Assembly (NCBI GenBank): GCA_013298895.1
Contig: JAAFJM010000003.1
Span: 62,001 to 126,000 of the forward strand
DNA: 64,000 nt
Origin: Bacteroidota bacterium
Lineage (GTDB): Bacteria > Bacteroidota > Bacteroidia > UKL13-3
Direction of reading: 5' to 3'
The notes under the pieces are model-generated. The model was not told the origin of the DNA. It worked only from the letters and a program-made list of their open reading frames with translations, and did no database searches. Of this stretch, positions 1-7,076 are shown piece by piece. Within the stretch, counting starts at the first letter, position 1. Each line of letters starts with the position of its first letter. Both the position numbers and the translations under genes were made by a program.

Positions 1-1077
1 TGGCAAATCAAGATTTTTGTAATCTTGAGGCGCTCCAAGCAGTTGTACGTTGGTTTTAGCTGCAACGCGACCTTCTTTAATATGATCCCATTGGTTGATA
101 AAATGGTACATATTGGTAAACCAATAGTTGAAACCTGCTACACCATTTTTATTAAATTCATCAACTGTAGCCATTGCAGCAGCAGTATTAGGCATTAACA
201 TATTTAAAAAAGTAGCTGAATCACCATCTGCATCAGGAATAGTAGCAAAGCTTACTCCTGGTATTTTGCCTAACTCAGCCATCATAAACTTTTTATGTTT
301 ATTATTTACCTCTCTAATCATGGGTACTCTTCGGGTTTGAGCCAAACCAACAGCAGCATGTAATTCAGAAATTCTATAATTAAATCCTAACACTGGGTGA
401 TTTTCCATTCCGCGATTATTTCCTTGGTGGTCATGTCCATGGTCAGCAAAATTATCGGCTAGTTTATAAGCAGTTTCATCGTTTGTAACAAAAACCCCAC
501 CTTCGCCTGCTGTAGCAATTTTAAAGAAATCGAAACTATAGCAACCAGTTTTTCCAAATAAACCTGTAGAAGTTCCTTTATAACTTGCAGCCATTGCTTG
601 TCCAGCATCTTCAACTAATACTAAATTATGTTCTTTAATAACTTGCATGATTTCGTCCATTTGTGCCATTTGCCCACACATGTGAACCAACATTACCGCT
701 TTGGTTTTAGGAGTAATTGCTTTTCTAATTCCTTCAGCACTTAAACATAAAGTTTCGTCAATTTCAGCAAAAACAGGCAATGCACCTGCAAAAATTACTG
801 CTTCAACAGAAGCAATGTATGTGAAAGGTGGAACAATTACTTCATCGCCAGCACCAATACCTGCAGCTGCTAAAGCACAACTTACAGCAGTACTTCCGCT
901 ACTTACTGCATGAGCATATTTAGCTCCAACTAATTTGGCTACTTCTGCTTCAAACTCGCGTGCTTTCCAAATATTGTTGCGTTGTGCATCGTGGTTATAT
1001 CTAAATAAAATTCCTGTTTCTAAAACATCGTTTACTTCTTTGCGCTCATCTGCGCCAAAATATTCATTACCTGCCAT
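1..1077 (-). CDS. kdnA: KdnA-like DegT/DnrJ/EryC1/StrS sugar aminotransferase (3' end missing)
   Basis: Reading leftward from an ATG at 1077 the frame stays open to the window edge, giving 359 residues without a stop; the C-terminus lies outside. The protein is a fold-type I PLP aminotransferase: SSGST (59-63) is the phosphate-binding turn, VLVEDAGQ carries the cofactor-binding Asp, and K186 in SFDFFKIATAGEGG is the Schiff-base lysine. From memory of the family, the PPFTYIASVEAV block, the LVHMCGQMA block and the DHGHDH stretch match the Shewanella enzyme KdnA, which makes 8-amino-3,8-dideoxy-manno-octulosonate (Kdo8N) for lipopolysaccharide with the oxidase KdnB. Kdo8N synthesis is therefore an inference; another sugar-nucleotide aminotransferase remains possible. 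The partner gene would be off the left edge. Confidence 0.8.
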   Translation of the reverse strand, partial: MAGNEYFGADERKEVNDVLETGILFRYNHDAQRNNIWKAREFEAEVAKLVGAKYAHAVSSGSTAVSCALAAAGIGAGDEVIVPPFTYIASVEAVIFAGALPVFAEIDETLCLSAEGIRKAITPKTKAVMLVHMCGQMAQMDEIMQVIKEHNLVLVEDAGQAMAASYKGTSTGLFGKTGCYSFDFFKIATAGEGGVFVTNDETAYKLADNFADHGHDHQGNNRGMENHPVLGFNYRISELHAAVGLAQTRRVPMIREVNNKHKKFMMAELGKIPGVSFATIPDADGDSATFLNMLMPNTAAAMATVDEFNKNGVAGFNYWFTNMYHFINQWDHIKEGRVAAKTNVQLLGAPQDYKNLDLP

Positions 1078-1117
1078 TATTATTAATATGTTTGATTGTT
1101 TAAATTAATTGATTGTA

Positions 1118-1125
1118 CAAATATA
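1118..1125 (-). promoter_or_regulatory. Bacteroidota -7 box for the aminotransferase gene
   Basis: On the minus strand the octamer TATATTTG matches TAnnTTTG and ends 40 nt before the ATG. A clear -33 TTTG at the expected 19-21 nt spacing is not visible, so only the -7 element is supported. Confidence 0.5.
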
Positions 1126-1183
1126 ATTTTTGTAGTGATTAAATAAAATGAGTTTTAATGACATTATGAATAAAAAATAACAA

Positions 1184-2092
1184 CTAAATCAAACATAAAA
1201 TGGCTTCTTCAATTCTTTTATATTTAAACTCAAAACCTTCGTTTATTAGTTTTTCAGGATAAACCCACCTACTTTTTAACAATAACTCAGTTTCGGTATT
1301 TATTAACCACGCCCCTATTTCTAAAAGCCATTTAGGTTGGTTTATACCTATTGGCATTTTTAGTTTTTCTCTTACTTTTTGCATAAAATAAGCATTGGTA
1401 ACTGCGTTTGGAGAAGCTAAATTATACGTTCCTGCGCAGTTAGTATTATTTATAAAATACGCTATTGCGCTGCAAAAATCATCTACATGAATCCAACTGA
1501 ACATTTGTTTTCCATTACCAGCTTTACCTCCAAGTCCAAATTTAGCCAAGTTCTTAAATGGTACCATTACGCTTTTATCCTTTTGTAAAACAATGGCAAT
1601 TCGTAAGTTAATTTGCCTAACTTCATTAAATGAAAAACTATAAAACAATTGCTCCCATTTTTGACAAACATCAACACTAAAACCTTCGCCAATAATTCCG
1701 TTTGTTTCTGTATTTGGCTTTTCATATTCATTTCTGTAAATAGTTCCAGAAGCCGCGTTCATCCAAACTTTGGGTTTTTGTTTACATTGTTTTATGGCTT
1801 CGCCTAAAATGGCTGTACTATCTAATCTTGAAGCATAAATTTCGGCTTTGTTAGCTTCATTGTACCTGCAATCTACCGATTTTCCAGTAAGGTTAATCAA
1901 TGCTTCAGCACCTTCCAATTCAGCGGCCCAATTACCTAAACTCTTAGCATCCCAATTTATAAAAGTGATGCCATTTGCTGTTTTTGAATTACCTCGTGTT
2001 AATACAATTACAAGGAATTTATCTTTAAAATAATTGGCTAATTCTTGGCCAATAAATCCGCTTCCACCCGCTATAATAATTTTCTTTTTCAT
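1184..2092 (-). CDS. TIGR01777-type NAD(P)-binding epimerase/oxidoreductase
   Basis: 302-residue extended SDR-like protein of the TIGR01777 family (E. coli YfcH relatives); substrate unknown. The Rossmann glycine motif GGSGFIG is at residues 9-15, followed by the typical ALINLTGKSVDCRY segment and, near the C-terminus, the family's helical DUF1731-like end. The start was set at the ATG at 2092 (MKKKIIIAGG), because 16 extra upstream codons would only overlap the preceding gene; a single base separates the upstream TAG stop from this ATG, so translation is probably coupled. It is the last gene of the cluster that begins with the GbsR-type regulator at 4449. Confidence 0.85.
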   Translation of the reverse strand: MKKKIIIAGGSGFIGQELANYFKDKFLVIVLTRGNSKTANGITFINWDAKSLGNWAAELEGAEALINLTGKSVDCRYNEANKAEIYASRLDSTAILGEAIKQCKQKPKVWMNAASGTIYRNEYEKPNTETNGIIGEGFSVDVCQKWEQLFYSFSFNEVRQINLRIAIVLQKDKSVMVPFKNLAKFGLGGKAGNGKQMFSWIHVDDFCSAIAYFINNTNCAGTYNLASPNAVTNAYFMQKVREKLKMPIGINQPKWLLEIGAWLINTETELLLKSRWVYPEKLINEGFEFKYKRIEEAILCLI

Positions 2093-2093
2093 G

Positions 2094-2930
2094 CTAAAAT
2101 AATTTAAAAACCAAAGGATAAATAGCCAATCTAAATACAAACCAACTTACACATAACCAAGCAGATATTTGATATAATTTTACTCTCTTTAAATGCTCTA
2201 AAAACATAAACATATAAACCATTCCGTAACTTACAGGAGCAAGAAGTGAAATATTAAATCCTAATTCTTGAATCACTAATAAACCAATTCCTAAGGCTCC
2301 TAAAAGCAATGCACCAAACAAAGAAACAGCAGCAATTTGTCCCGCATAATCGTAAAAGTTTTTCTGTTTTAATCCATAAAACACCAAAGCTTGAATAGGA
2401 AATTGCGATGTGTATAAAACAAAATCAGGAAACTGCATTTGGGTGTTTAAAAACGAAGGTAAAAAAGTATGGAAAAACCAAGTTACTGTAACATGAACCA
2501 CTAAGCCACAAAATACTATAAAAGCCAACCTGTATGTTAAGTTTTTTTCAGGATTACAGTCGTTATTTTGCGGACTTTTTCCGGGTGCAATCATTTTTCT
2601 GTTGTACGAAATAAAATTGTACAACCTATTTAAAAACCAATAAACCAAAGGTTGTTTTCCTATTTTAGCCATTTTAGGAAAACTAAAACCAATTATTTTT
2701 AAAAGACTATCCATACCATAAGTAATTTCATTATTGGTGCTATCAACTAAAGCTATTTTATTGCAAGCTAGGTTTTTATCAATTCGCGCATCGCCTTCAA
2801 AATCAAAGTCGGCAAATGCTGTGCGGCCATTTTTATCTAACATACCTTGTTTTATAAATTGGCTTGTGTATGCATTACAAAGCGGACATTCAGCATCGTA
2901 AATTAAAGTATGATTGGTTAAAGTTTTCAT
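2094..2930 (-). CDS. DCC-type thiol-disulfide oxidoreductase (DUF393) with membrane domain
   Basis: 278 residues. The N-terminal ~120 residues are a DUF393/YuxK domain with the redox motif YDAECPLC (C15, C18), a thioredoxin-like CxxC family thought to act in thiol exchange. From about residue 130 onward there are several hydrophobic segments (for example LAFIVFCGLVVHVTVTWFF and IAAVSLFGALLLGALGIGLLVI), so this is a longer, membrane-anchored version of the usual ~130-residue DCC protein. It sits one base upstream of the TIGR01777 gene. DUF393 genes next to TIGR01777 oxidoreductases and GbsR regulators are, to my knowledge, recurrent in Bacteroidota, but the shared function is not known. Confidence 0.8.
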   Translation of the reverse strand: MKTLTNHTLIYDAECPLCNAYTSQFIKQGMLDKNGRTAFADFDFEGDARIDKNLACNKIALVDSTNNEITYGMDSLLKIIGFSFPKMAKIGKQPLVYWFLNRLYNFISYNRKMIAPGKSPQNNDCNPEKNLTYRLAFIVFCGLVVHVTVTWFFHTFLPSFLNTQMQFPDFVLYTSQFPIQALVFYGLKQKNFYDYAGQIAAVSLFGALLLGALGIGLLVIQELGFNISLLAPVSYGMVYMFMFLEHLKRVKLYQISAWLCVSWFVFRLAIYPLVFKLF

Positions 2931-2968
2931 GGTATTAGCTCAGTATTATATCATATTTTCTGTTTTTC

Positions 2969-3077
2969 AACTCCTTAAGAGTTGTGTTCATTGCTAGTTT
3001 TTTACAACCGAGTTTCACTCGGTGTTATTTACATTTAACTCCTTCGGAGTTCTTTATTACATTAACTCCGAAGGAGT
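2969..3077. repeat. Cluster of four short palindromes
   Basis: The gap between the DCC gene and the small membrane protein gene holds four hairpin units in about 110 bp: AACTC..GAGTT (2969-2983), ACCGAGT-TTC-ACTCGGT (3007-3023), AACTCC-TTC-GGAGTT (3037-3051) and ACTCC-GAA-GGAGT (3065-3077). They share the ACTCC/GGAGT theme and 3-nt loops. They resemble REP-like intergenic units and could also end or attenuate transcription between the two genes. Confidence 0.7.
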
Positions 3078-3093
3078 CGAATTACTCAAAAAC

Positions 3094-3465
3094 TTAGTTT
3101 CCAAGTGCTTGGTTTTCTTTGGCTTTACGTTTGCCTCTAAAAAATAAATATAAGTTGAAGAATAGCATCAAACCAAGGTAAATAGAAAATCCACCAACTT
3201 TTAAGCTCAATACTTCTAATAAAGTTTGTCCGTTAAAAACCTCATAATTGGTTTTAAGCATCAGCATGGCAAAGCCAATATTCAATAAATAAAATCCAAC
3301 TCTAAATAAATGGTTGGTTGATTCTGCTATTTCTACTCTGCCTCTAAATATATCAAGCATAAAAATTTTACCACTGTTAAAAAGAGTTTTGGCCACATAA
3401 TAAGTTAAAAATAAGGTAACAGGTAAGTAAACCGAGTAAGCTGCAATTAAAAAATTGTCGTTCAT
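3094..3465 (-). CDS. Small membrane protein, paralogue A
   Basis: 123 residues, no named family recognised. It has about three hydrophobic segments (residues ~8-28, ~54-70, ~88-110) and a basic, polar C-terminal tail (RGKRKAKENQ), so the tail is probably cytoplasmic. It aligns end to end with the next gene upstream: both have YLP near the start, a polar centre with a VE(I/L)A motif and the block GFYLLNIGF / GYYLLNLGY. The two are a tandem duplication, 21 bp apart, downstream of a GbsR/MarR-type regulator. Similar short proteins occur widely in Bacteroidota with no assigned role. ATG at 3465 is the only reasonable start. Confidence 0.75.
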   Translation of the reverse strand: MNDNFLIAAYSVYLPVTLFLTYYVAKTLFNSGKIFMLDIFRGRVEIAESTNHLFRVGFYLLNIGFAMLMLKTNYEVFNGQTLLEVLSLKVGGFSIYLGLMLFFNLYLFFRGKRKAKENQALGN

Positions 3466-3486
3466 AATAATTGTTGTTTTAAAGTG

Positions 3487-3855
3487 TTAATGATTGTTTG
3501 AGTATAATTTTTGAATTTGTTTATTAAAGTGCGAAAAGGTGTACATATTAAAATAATGCATCATTGCTAAACCAATTATAAGCATTCCAATGCGTTTGCT
3601 TAACTCCTCAATTAATTGAGTAAAGGAATTTATTTCTGAAAAAATATGGATTGAAACTGCTGCATATCCTAAATTTAGCAGGTAATAACCTAACAATAAA
3701 AATTTGTTTAAAATGCTTGCTAGCTCTACGTTTGAATTAAATGCGTCATTTAAAAATACAATCCCTTTTTTATATAAAACCCAACCTACAATTACTGTAA
3801 TGTAAAATGCAATTGGGAGGTAAATGAGGTAACTTATAAAATTACAATTATTCAT
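3487..3855 (-). CDS. Small membrane protein, paralogue B
   Basis: 122 residues, paralogous to the protein at 3094-3465 (shared YLP, NVELA/RVEIA, and GYYLLNLGY/GFYLLNIGF blocks), with about three membrane segments. It is the first gene after the regulator's terminator, and its upstream region carries a near copy of the inverted repeat found at the regulator's own promoter (3864-3891), which suggests direct control by that regulator. No catalytic residues are evident; a role in membrane homeostasis or transport is only a guess. Confidence 0.75.
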   Translation of the reverse strand: MNNCNFISYLIYLPIAFYITVIVGWVLYKKGIVFLNDAFNSNVELASILNKFLLLGYYLLNLGYAAVSIHIFSEINSFTQLIEELSKRIGMLIIGLAMMHYFNMYTFSHFNKQIQKLYSNNH

Positions 3856-3863
3856 AAAGTTTC

Positions 3864-3891
3864 TGTATTTTCAGTTTTTATTGAAAGTTTG
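3864..3891. promoter_or_regulatory. Imperfect second copy of the GbsR-type operator
   Basis: Right arm TGAAAGTTTG (3882-3891) matches 9 of 10 bases of the operator arm at 4490-4499, left arm TGTATTTTCA (3864-3873) matches 7 of 10 bases of the other arm, and the 8-nt spacer is identical in length. It lies 8 bp upstream of the ATG at 3855. No convincing TAnnTTTG box was found here. Confidence 0.5.
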
Positions 3892-3897
3892 TTTTCT

Positions 3898-3921
3898 AAA
3901 AAAACTCCAATTTCAGGAGTT
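3898..3921 (-). terminator. Rho-independent terminator after the GbsR-type gene
   Basis: On the minus strand AACTCC and GGAGTT form a 6-bp stem around a 7-nt loop, followed directly by a run of T. It lies 21 bp past the regulator's stop codon and separates its transcript from the small membrane protein genes, or acts as a leaky attenuator. Confidence 0.55.
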
Positions 3922-3942
3922 GTAAGATTTATTTATAAAATA

Positions 3943-4449
3943 CTATTTTATCATTTTTAATATGGTTCCAAAAAACCAATTTTCATCTGCTTTTAGCATC
4001 ATATCAACCGATTTATCCATTTTGCCTACGAAATTACTTAGGTTATTTATTGTTTCAGTAAACGCTTTTAATTCTTTGTCACTTTGGTCGCCCTCTACTT
4101 CTTTTAGTCCATTAAGCACTTTTAAAACAGGTTCTATTTCTCTGCGTTTGCGCTCCCTGGCTATAATCCTAGCAATTTCCCAAATATCTTTTTCAGCTAC
4201 AAAATATTCCTTTCTATCTCCCGGAACCAACTCTTTATTAATTAAAGTCCAATTCATCAATTCGCGTAAATTCATATTGGCATTTCCGCGCGATACATTT
4301 AATTGTTCCATAATATCTTCGGTACACAATGCGTTTGGACTAATTAATAATAAAGCATGAACTTGTGCCATGGTTCTATTTATCCCCCACTCGCTTCCTA
4401 AAGTTCCCCAAGTTTGAATAAATTGTTTTTTGGCTTCTGTTAAATTCAT
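3943..4449 (-). CDS. GbsR/MarR-family transcriptional regulator
   Basis: 168 residues with the winged-helix pattern of the GbsR/MarR group: MNLTEAKKQFIQTWG opening, then a helix-turn-helix around CTEDIMEQLNVSRGNANMNLRELM (residues ~45-68), a wing (ELVPGDRKEYFVAE) and a helical dimerisation tail. ATG at 4449 was chosen over an in-frame TTG six bases further upstream, because a -7 box already overlaps that TTG. The gene is followed by a terminator and then by the small membrane protein, DCC and TIGR01777 genes in the same direction. A 10-bp inverted repeat covers its -33 element, so autorepression is likely. The ligand is unknown; GbsR of Bacillus senses choline, but that cannot be carried over. 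Confidence 0.88.
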   Translation of the reverse strand: MNLTEAKKQFIQTWGTLGSEWGINRTMAQVHALLLISPNALCTEDIMEQLNVSRGNANMNLRELMNWTLINKELVPGDRKEYFVAEKDIWEIARIIARERKRREIEPVLKVLNGLKEVEGDQSDKELKAFTETINNLSNFVGKMDKSVDMMLKADENWFFGTILKMIK

Positions 4450-4452
4450 GCA

Positions 4453-4483
4453 CAAATGTAATTGAATATTTTAAACTTTCAAT
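4453..4483 (-). promoter_or_regulatory. Promoter of the GbsR-type regulator (leaderless geometry)
   Basis: The minus strand carries ATTG (-33, 4480-4483), exactly 19 nt, then TACATTTG (-7, 4453-4460), a full match to TAnnTTTG. Only 3 nt separate the -7 box from the ATG, so the transcript probably starts at or next to the start codon. Confidence 0.75.
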
Positions 4484-4499
4484 TATTTCTGAAAGTTTA
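4472..4499. promoter_or_regulatory. Operator: perfect 10-bp inverted repeat over the -33 box
   Basis: TAAACTTTCA (4472-4481) and TGAAAGTTTA (4490-4499) are exact reverse complements separated by 8 nt. The centre covers the -33 element of the regulator's promoter, the usual place for a repressor site. A degenerate copy with the same spacing lies at 3864-3891. Confidence 0.7.
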
Positions 4500-4534
4500 T
4501 TCTTTAAATTGACAAATATCAAAGTTTGGGGCAT

Positions 4535-4566
4535 AAAAAAGGCTGCTTAATTTAAAAGCAGCCTTT
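4535..4566 (-). terminator. Terminator after glutamate dehydrogenase
   Basis: AAAGGCTGCTT (4538-4548) pairs with AAGCAGCCTTT (4556-4566) in an 11-bp stem with a 7-nt loop; on the minus strand it is followed by six T. It lies 24 bp past the stop codon. Confidence 0.85.
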
Positions 4567-4589
4567 AATTTTTAGATTAATTCAGTTGA

Positions 4590-5870
4590 TTATAAACCAA
4601 ATTTACCTCTTAATTTTTCAACTTCAGCAACACGTTGGATTGAAACAGCATATGCTGCTATACGCATTGGAATATTGTATTTTAACGAAGCTGCATATAC
4701 ACCTTCGAAAGCAGTTTTCATTACTCTATCTGCTCTGCGGTATACGCGTTCTTCTGTCCAGTAGTAACCTAAACGGTTTTGTACCCACTCAAAATAACTT
4801 ACAGTAACACCACCAGCATTGGCTAGAATATCTGGAACTACTAAAATTCCTTTTTCATTTAAAATAGCATCAGCGCTAGCACTTGTTGGGCCATTAGCAC
4901 CTTCTACTATTATTTTAGCTTTAATACGTGAAGCATTTTCTTCAGTAATTTGATCTTCCATAGCAGCAGGAACCAATACAGTTACTTCTAACTCTAATAA
5001 TTCAGCATTGGTAATTTTCGAAGCATTTTTAAATCCTTCTAAAGTTCCATTATTTCCATCGCGGTAAGCAATCGCTTCTTCAATGTTAATTCCTTCTGCA
5101 TTATGGTAAGCACCGCTTACATCGCTAATAGCTACAATTTTTAAGCCTTGTTGCGCAATTAATTTAGCACTGATTGAACCTACGTTACCAAAACCTTGAA
5201 CAGCACAAGTAGCACCTATTGGGCTAATGCCTAATTTGCCTAAAGCAGCTCTTGTTGATACCATAACACCACGACCAGTTGCTTCAACGCGGCCTAATGA
5301 ACCACCTAAAACAATTGGTTTACCTGTAACTACAGCTGGTGATGAATGTCCAACTAATTTTGAATATTCGTCCATAATCCAAGCCATTTCTTGTGGGCCT
5401 GTACCCATATCAGGAGCTGGAATATCTTTATCAGGGCCAAATACGTTAACCATTAAATCAGTATAAGAACGAGTCAATCTTTCTAACTCACCTTTACTCA
5501 TGCTTCTAGGATCACATTTAATACCACCTTTACCACCACCGTAAGGAATACCTACAACAGCACATTTCCATGTCATCCAAGCTGCTAAAGCTTTTACTTC
5601 ATCTAAATGCACATCCATGCTGTAACGAATTCCACCTTTGCTTGGGCCTAAGTTTGCGTTATGAACTACTCTAAAACCTTCAAAAACCTTCACTTTGCCA
5701 TCGTCCATTGTTACAGGAATATTTACAATTACTGCTTTTTGTGGGGCAATTAATACATTGTAATCACTTTCATCAAGACCAATAATTTTTGCTGCTTGAT
5801 CAAATCTTTGCTTCATCGACTCGAAGGGGTTTTCTGAGCCGTGTTTAATCACGTTATCTTTTTGTGACAT
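4590..5870 (-). CDS. gdhA: Glutamate dehydrogenase (Glu/Leu/Phe/Val family)
   Basis: 426 residues, the length of hexameric NAD(P)-dependent glutamate dehydrogenases. It interconverts glutamate with 2-oxoglutarate and ammonia in the cytoplasm. Visible residues: K78 (PSKGG), K102 (TWKCA) and the catalytic K114 in PYGGGKGG, the general acid D154 in PAPDMGT, and the dinucleotide motif GFGNVG (226-231). The sequence resembles the RocG/GudB catabolic group, but cofactor preference cannot be read with certainty. It is monocistronic, with its own -7 box upstream and a strong terminator downstream. Confidence 0.93.
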   Translation of the reverse strand: MSQKDNVIKHGSENPFESMKQRFDQAAKIIGLDESDYNVLIAPQKAVIVNIPVTMDDGKVKVFEGFRVVHNANLGPSKGGIRYSMDVHLDEVKALAAWMTWKCAVVGIPYGGGKGGIKCDPRSMSKGELERLTRSYTDLMVNVFGPDKDIPAPDMGTGPQEMAWIMDEYSKLVGHSSPAVVTGKPIVLGGSLGRVEATGRGVMVSTRAALGKLGISPIGATCAVQGFGNVGSISAKLIAQQGLKIVAISDVSGAYHNAEGINIEEAIAYRDGNNGTLEGFKNASKITNAELLELEVTVLVPAAMEDQITEENASRIKAKIIVEGANGPTSASADAILNEKGILVVPDILANAGGVTVSYFEWVQNRLGYYWTEERVYRRADRVMKTAFEGVYAASLKYNIPMRIAAYAVSIQRVAEVEKLRGKFGL

Positions 5871-5907
5871 ATTTTTATTGTTTATTGTTTAAAAATAATA
5901 GTGACAA

Positions 5908-5915
5908 CAAACCTA
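5908..5915 (-). promoter_or_regulatory. -7 box for glutamate dehydrogenase
   Basis: TAGGTTTG on the minus strand matches TAnnTTTG and ends 37 nt before the ATG at 5870. The -33 element is not clear. Confidence 0.5.
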
Positions 5916-5988
5916 AACAAATTTTGTAAAAATGCTAATTATTTAGTGTCAGTTATCCACTTGATAGTTGTTAGTTGTTATTTAAAGT

Positions 5989-6021
5989 TTTTAGTTCTTA
6001 GTTCGAAGTATTTAGTTTTTG
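5989..6021. repeat. Dispersed element with TTAGTTCGAAGTATTTAGTT core
   Basis: A low-complexity tract of TTAGTT-like words. Its core at 5996-6015 reappears almost unchanged (one base different) at 47652-47671, and both copies have AGTTCTTAGTT just upstream. It belongs to the degenerate intergenic repeats common in such genomes; no coding sense. Confidence 0.55.
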
Positions 6022-6060
6022 CTGATTATCTAATAATTAAGCAATTCAACCATCCAATAA

Positions 6061-6082
6061 TTAAAATCCCGATTTATCGGGA
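6061..6082 (-). terminator. Terminator after the prenyl diphosphate synthase gene
   Basis: TCCCGAT (6067-6073) and ATCGGGA (6076-6082) form a 7-bp stem immediately after the TAG stop at 6083; on the minus strand it is followed by TTTTAATTA. The same hairpin type is a common Bacteroidota intergenic unit, so it may also be a REP-like copy. Confidence 0.6.
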
Positions 6083-7051
6083 CTAACTCACTCTATTCAT
6101 TAACTCTTCGGCTGTGTGGGTTAAAATGGTTTTCTTGGTTTCATCTACTTGTACATCGGCTAAATGTTGGTAGGCTAAGTCTAAATATTGCTGTTTTTTG
6201 CTTTCGGCAAATTGCTTAATCATGTACTTATCATACAGATTAACAACACCTTGAACCTTGTTTTCTGTATCAGTCATTTGTATTAAATCGTCCAATAATT
6301 TCTTATCATCTTTATGCACCGATTCTAATAACTCAATCAATAACAACGTTTTTTTGTTAGCTATGATATCGCCACCAACTTGTTTGCCAGTAATGGTTCC
6401 ATCACCAAAAGTATCTAAAATATCGTCTTGAATTTGAAATGCTATTCCTATGTTTTTGCCAAATTCGTATAAATGCTGCGCATCATCATTGCCTGCTCCA
6501 CCAATTAAAGCACCAATTTGCAGCGAACAACCTAATAATACAGCTGTTTTCAACTTTATCATTTCTAAATATTCATCGTGCGAAACAGACTTTTGGGTTT
6601 CAAAATTCATGTCTATTTGCTGCCCTTCGCATACTTCAATAGCTGTTTTGTTAAAAATTTGAAGCAATGATTTTAAGTTAGCTGTTTCAGTTTCGCAAAG
6701 CAATTCTGTTGCCTTTATCATCATCAAATCGCCACTTAAAATAGCAATTGACATGTTCCATTTTTTATAAACAGTTTCCTTGCCTCTTCGCAATGGTGCA
6801 TTATCCATGATATCATCATGAACCAAAGTAAAGTTATGAAACACCTCAATAGCATGTGCAGCATGTAAGGCTTTTTCAATATTTGAATCAAATAAATCGC
6901 AAGCCATTAATGCCAAAATTGGGCGCAAACGCTTGCCTCCCAATTGCATCATGTAATCAATTGGTTCGTATAATTCTTTAGGATTAGCGCCATAATTAGC
7001 CGCGTTTATGTGGCTACTGAATAATTCAAATAATTGTTGGTATGTTTTCAT
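6083..7051 (-). CDS. Polyprenyl (farnesyl/geranylgeranyl-type) diphosphate synthase
   Basis: 322 residues. Head-to-tail trans-prenyltransferase that condenses isopentenyl diphosphate with allylic diphosphates for quinones, carotenoids and lipid carriers. The two Mg-binding aspartate motifs are clear: DDIMD (79-83) followed by RRG, and DDILD (209-213), with GGKRLRP (38-44) binding isopentenyl diphosphate. The first motif has the plain DDxxD form without the two-residue insert of bacterial IspA, and an aromatic residue (F74) lies five positions before it, both of which point to a short C15-C20 product; exact chain length is inference. It follows the PLP enzyme gene by 25 bp and probably shares its transcript. 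Confidence 0.85.
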   Translation of the reverse strand: MKTYQQLFELFSSHINAANYGANPKELYEPIDYMMQLGGKRLRPILALMACDLFDSNIEKALHAAHAIEVFHNFTLVHDDIMDNAPLRRGKETVYKKWNMSIAILSGDLMMIKATELLCETETANLKSLLQIFNKTAIEVCEGQQIDMNFETQKSVSHDEYLEMIKLKTAVLLGCSLQIGALIGGAGNDDAQHLYEFGKNIGIAFQIQDDILDTFGDGTITGKQVGGDIIANKKTLLLIELLESVHKDDKKLLDDLIQMTDTENKVQGVVNLYDKYMIKQFAESKKQQYLDLAYQHLADVQVDETKKTILTHTAEELMNRVS

Positions 7052-7076
7052 TAGTAATTGATGAAGCTCTATTTAA

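Noticed and set aside
3962-4360. 132-residue frame antisense to the GbsR-type gene
   Set aside because: It lies entirely opposite a well-supported regulator gene and has no family features.
5871-6082. Possible small RNA or riboswitch upstream of glutamate dehydrogenase
   Set aside because: Only a -7 box, low-complexity TTAGTT words and a terminator hairpin are visible; no conserved aptamer-like structure.
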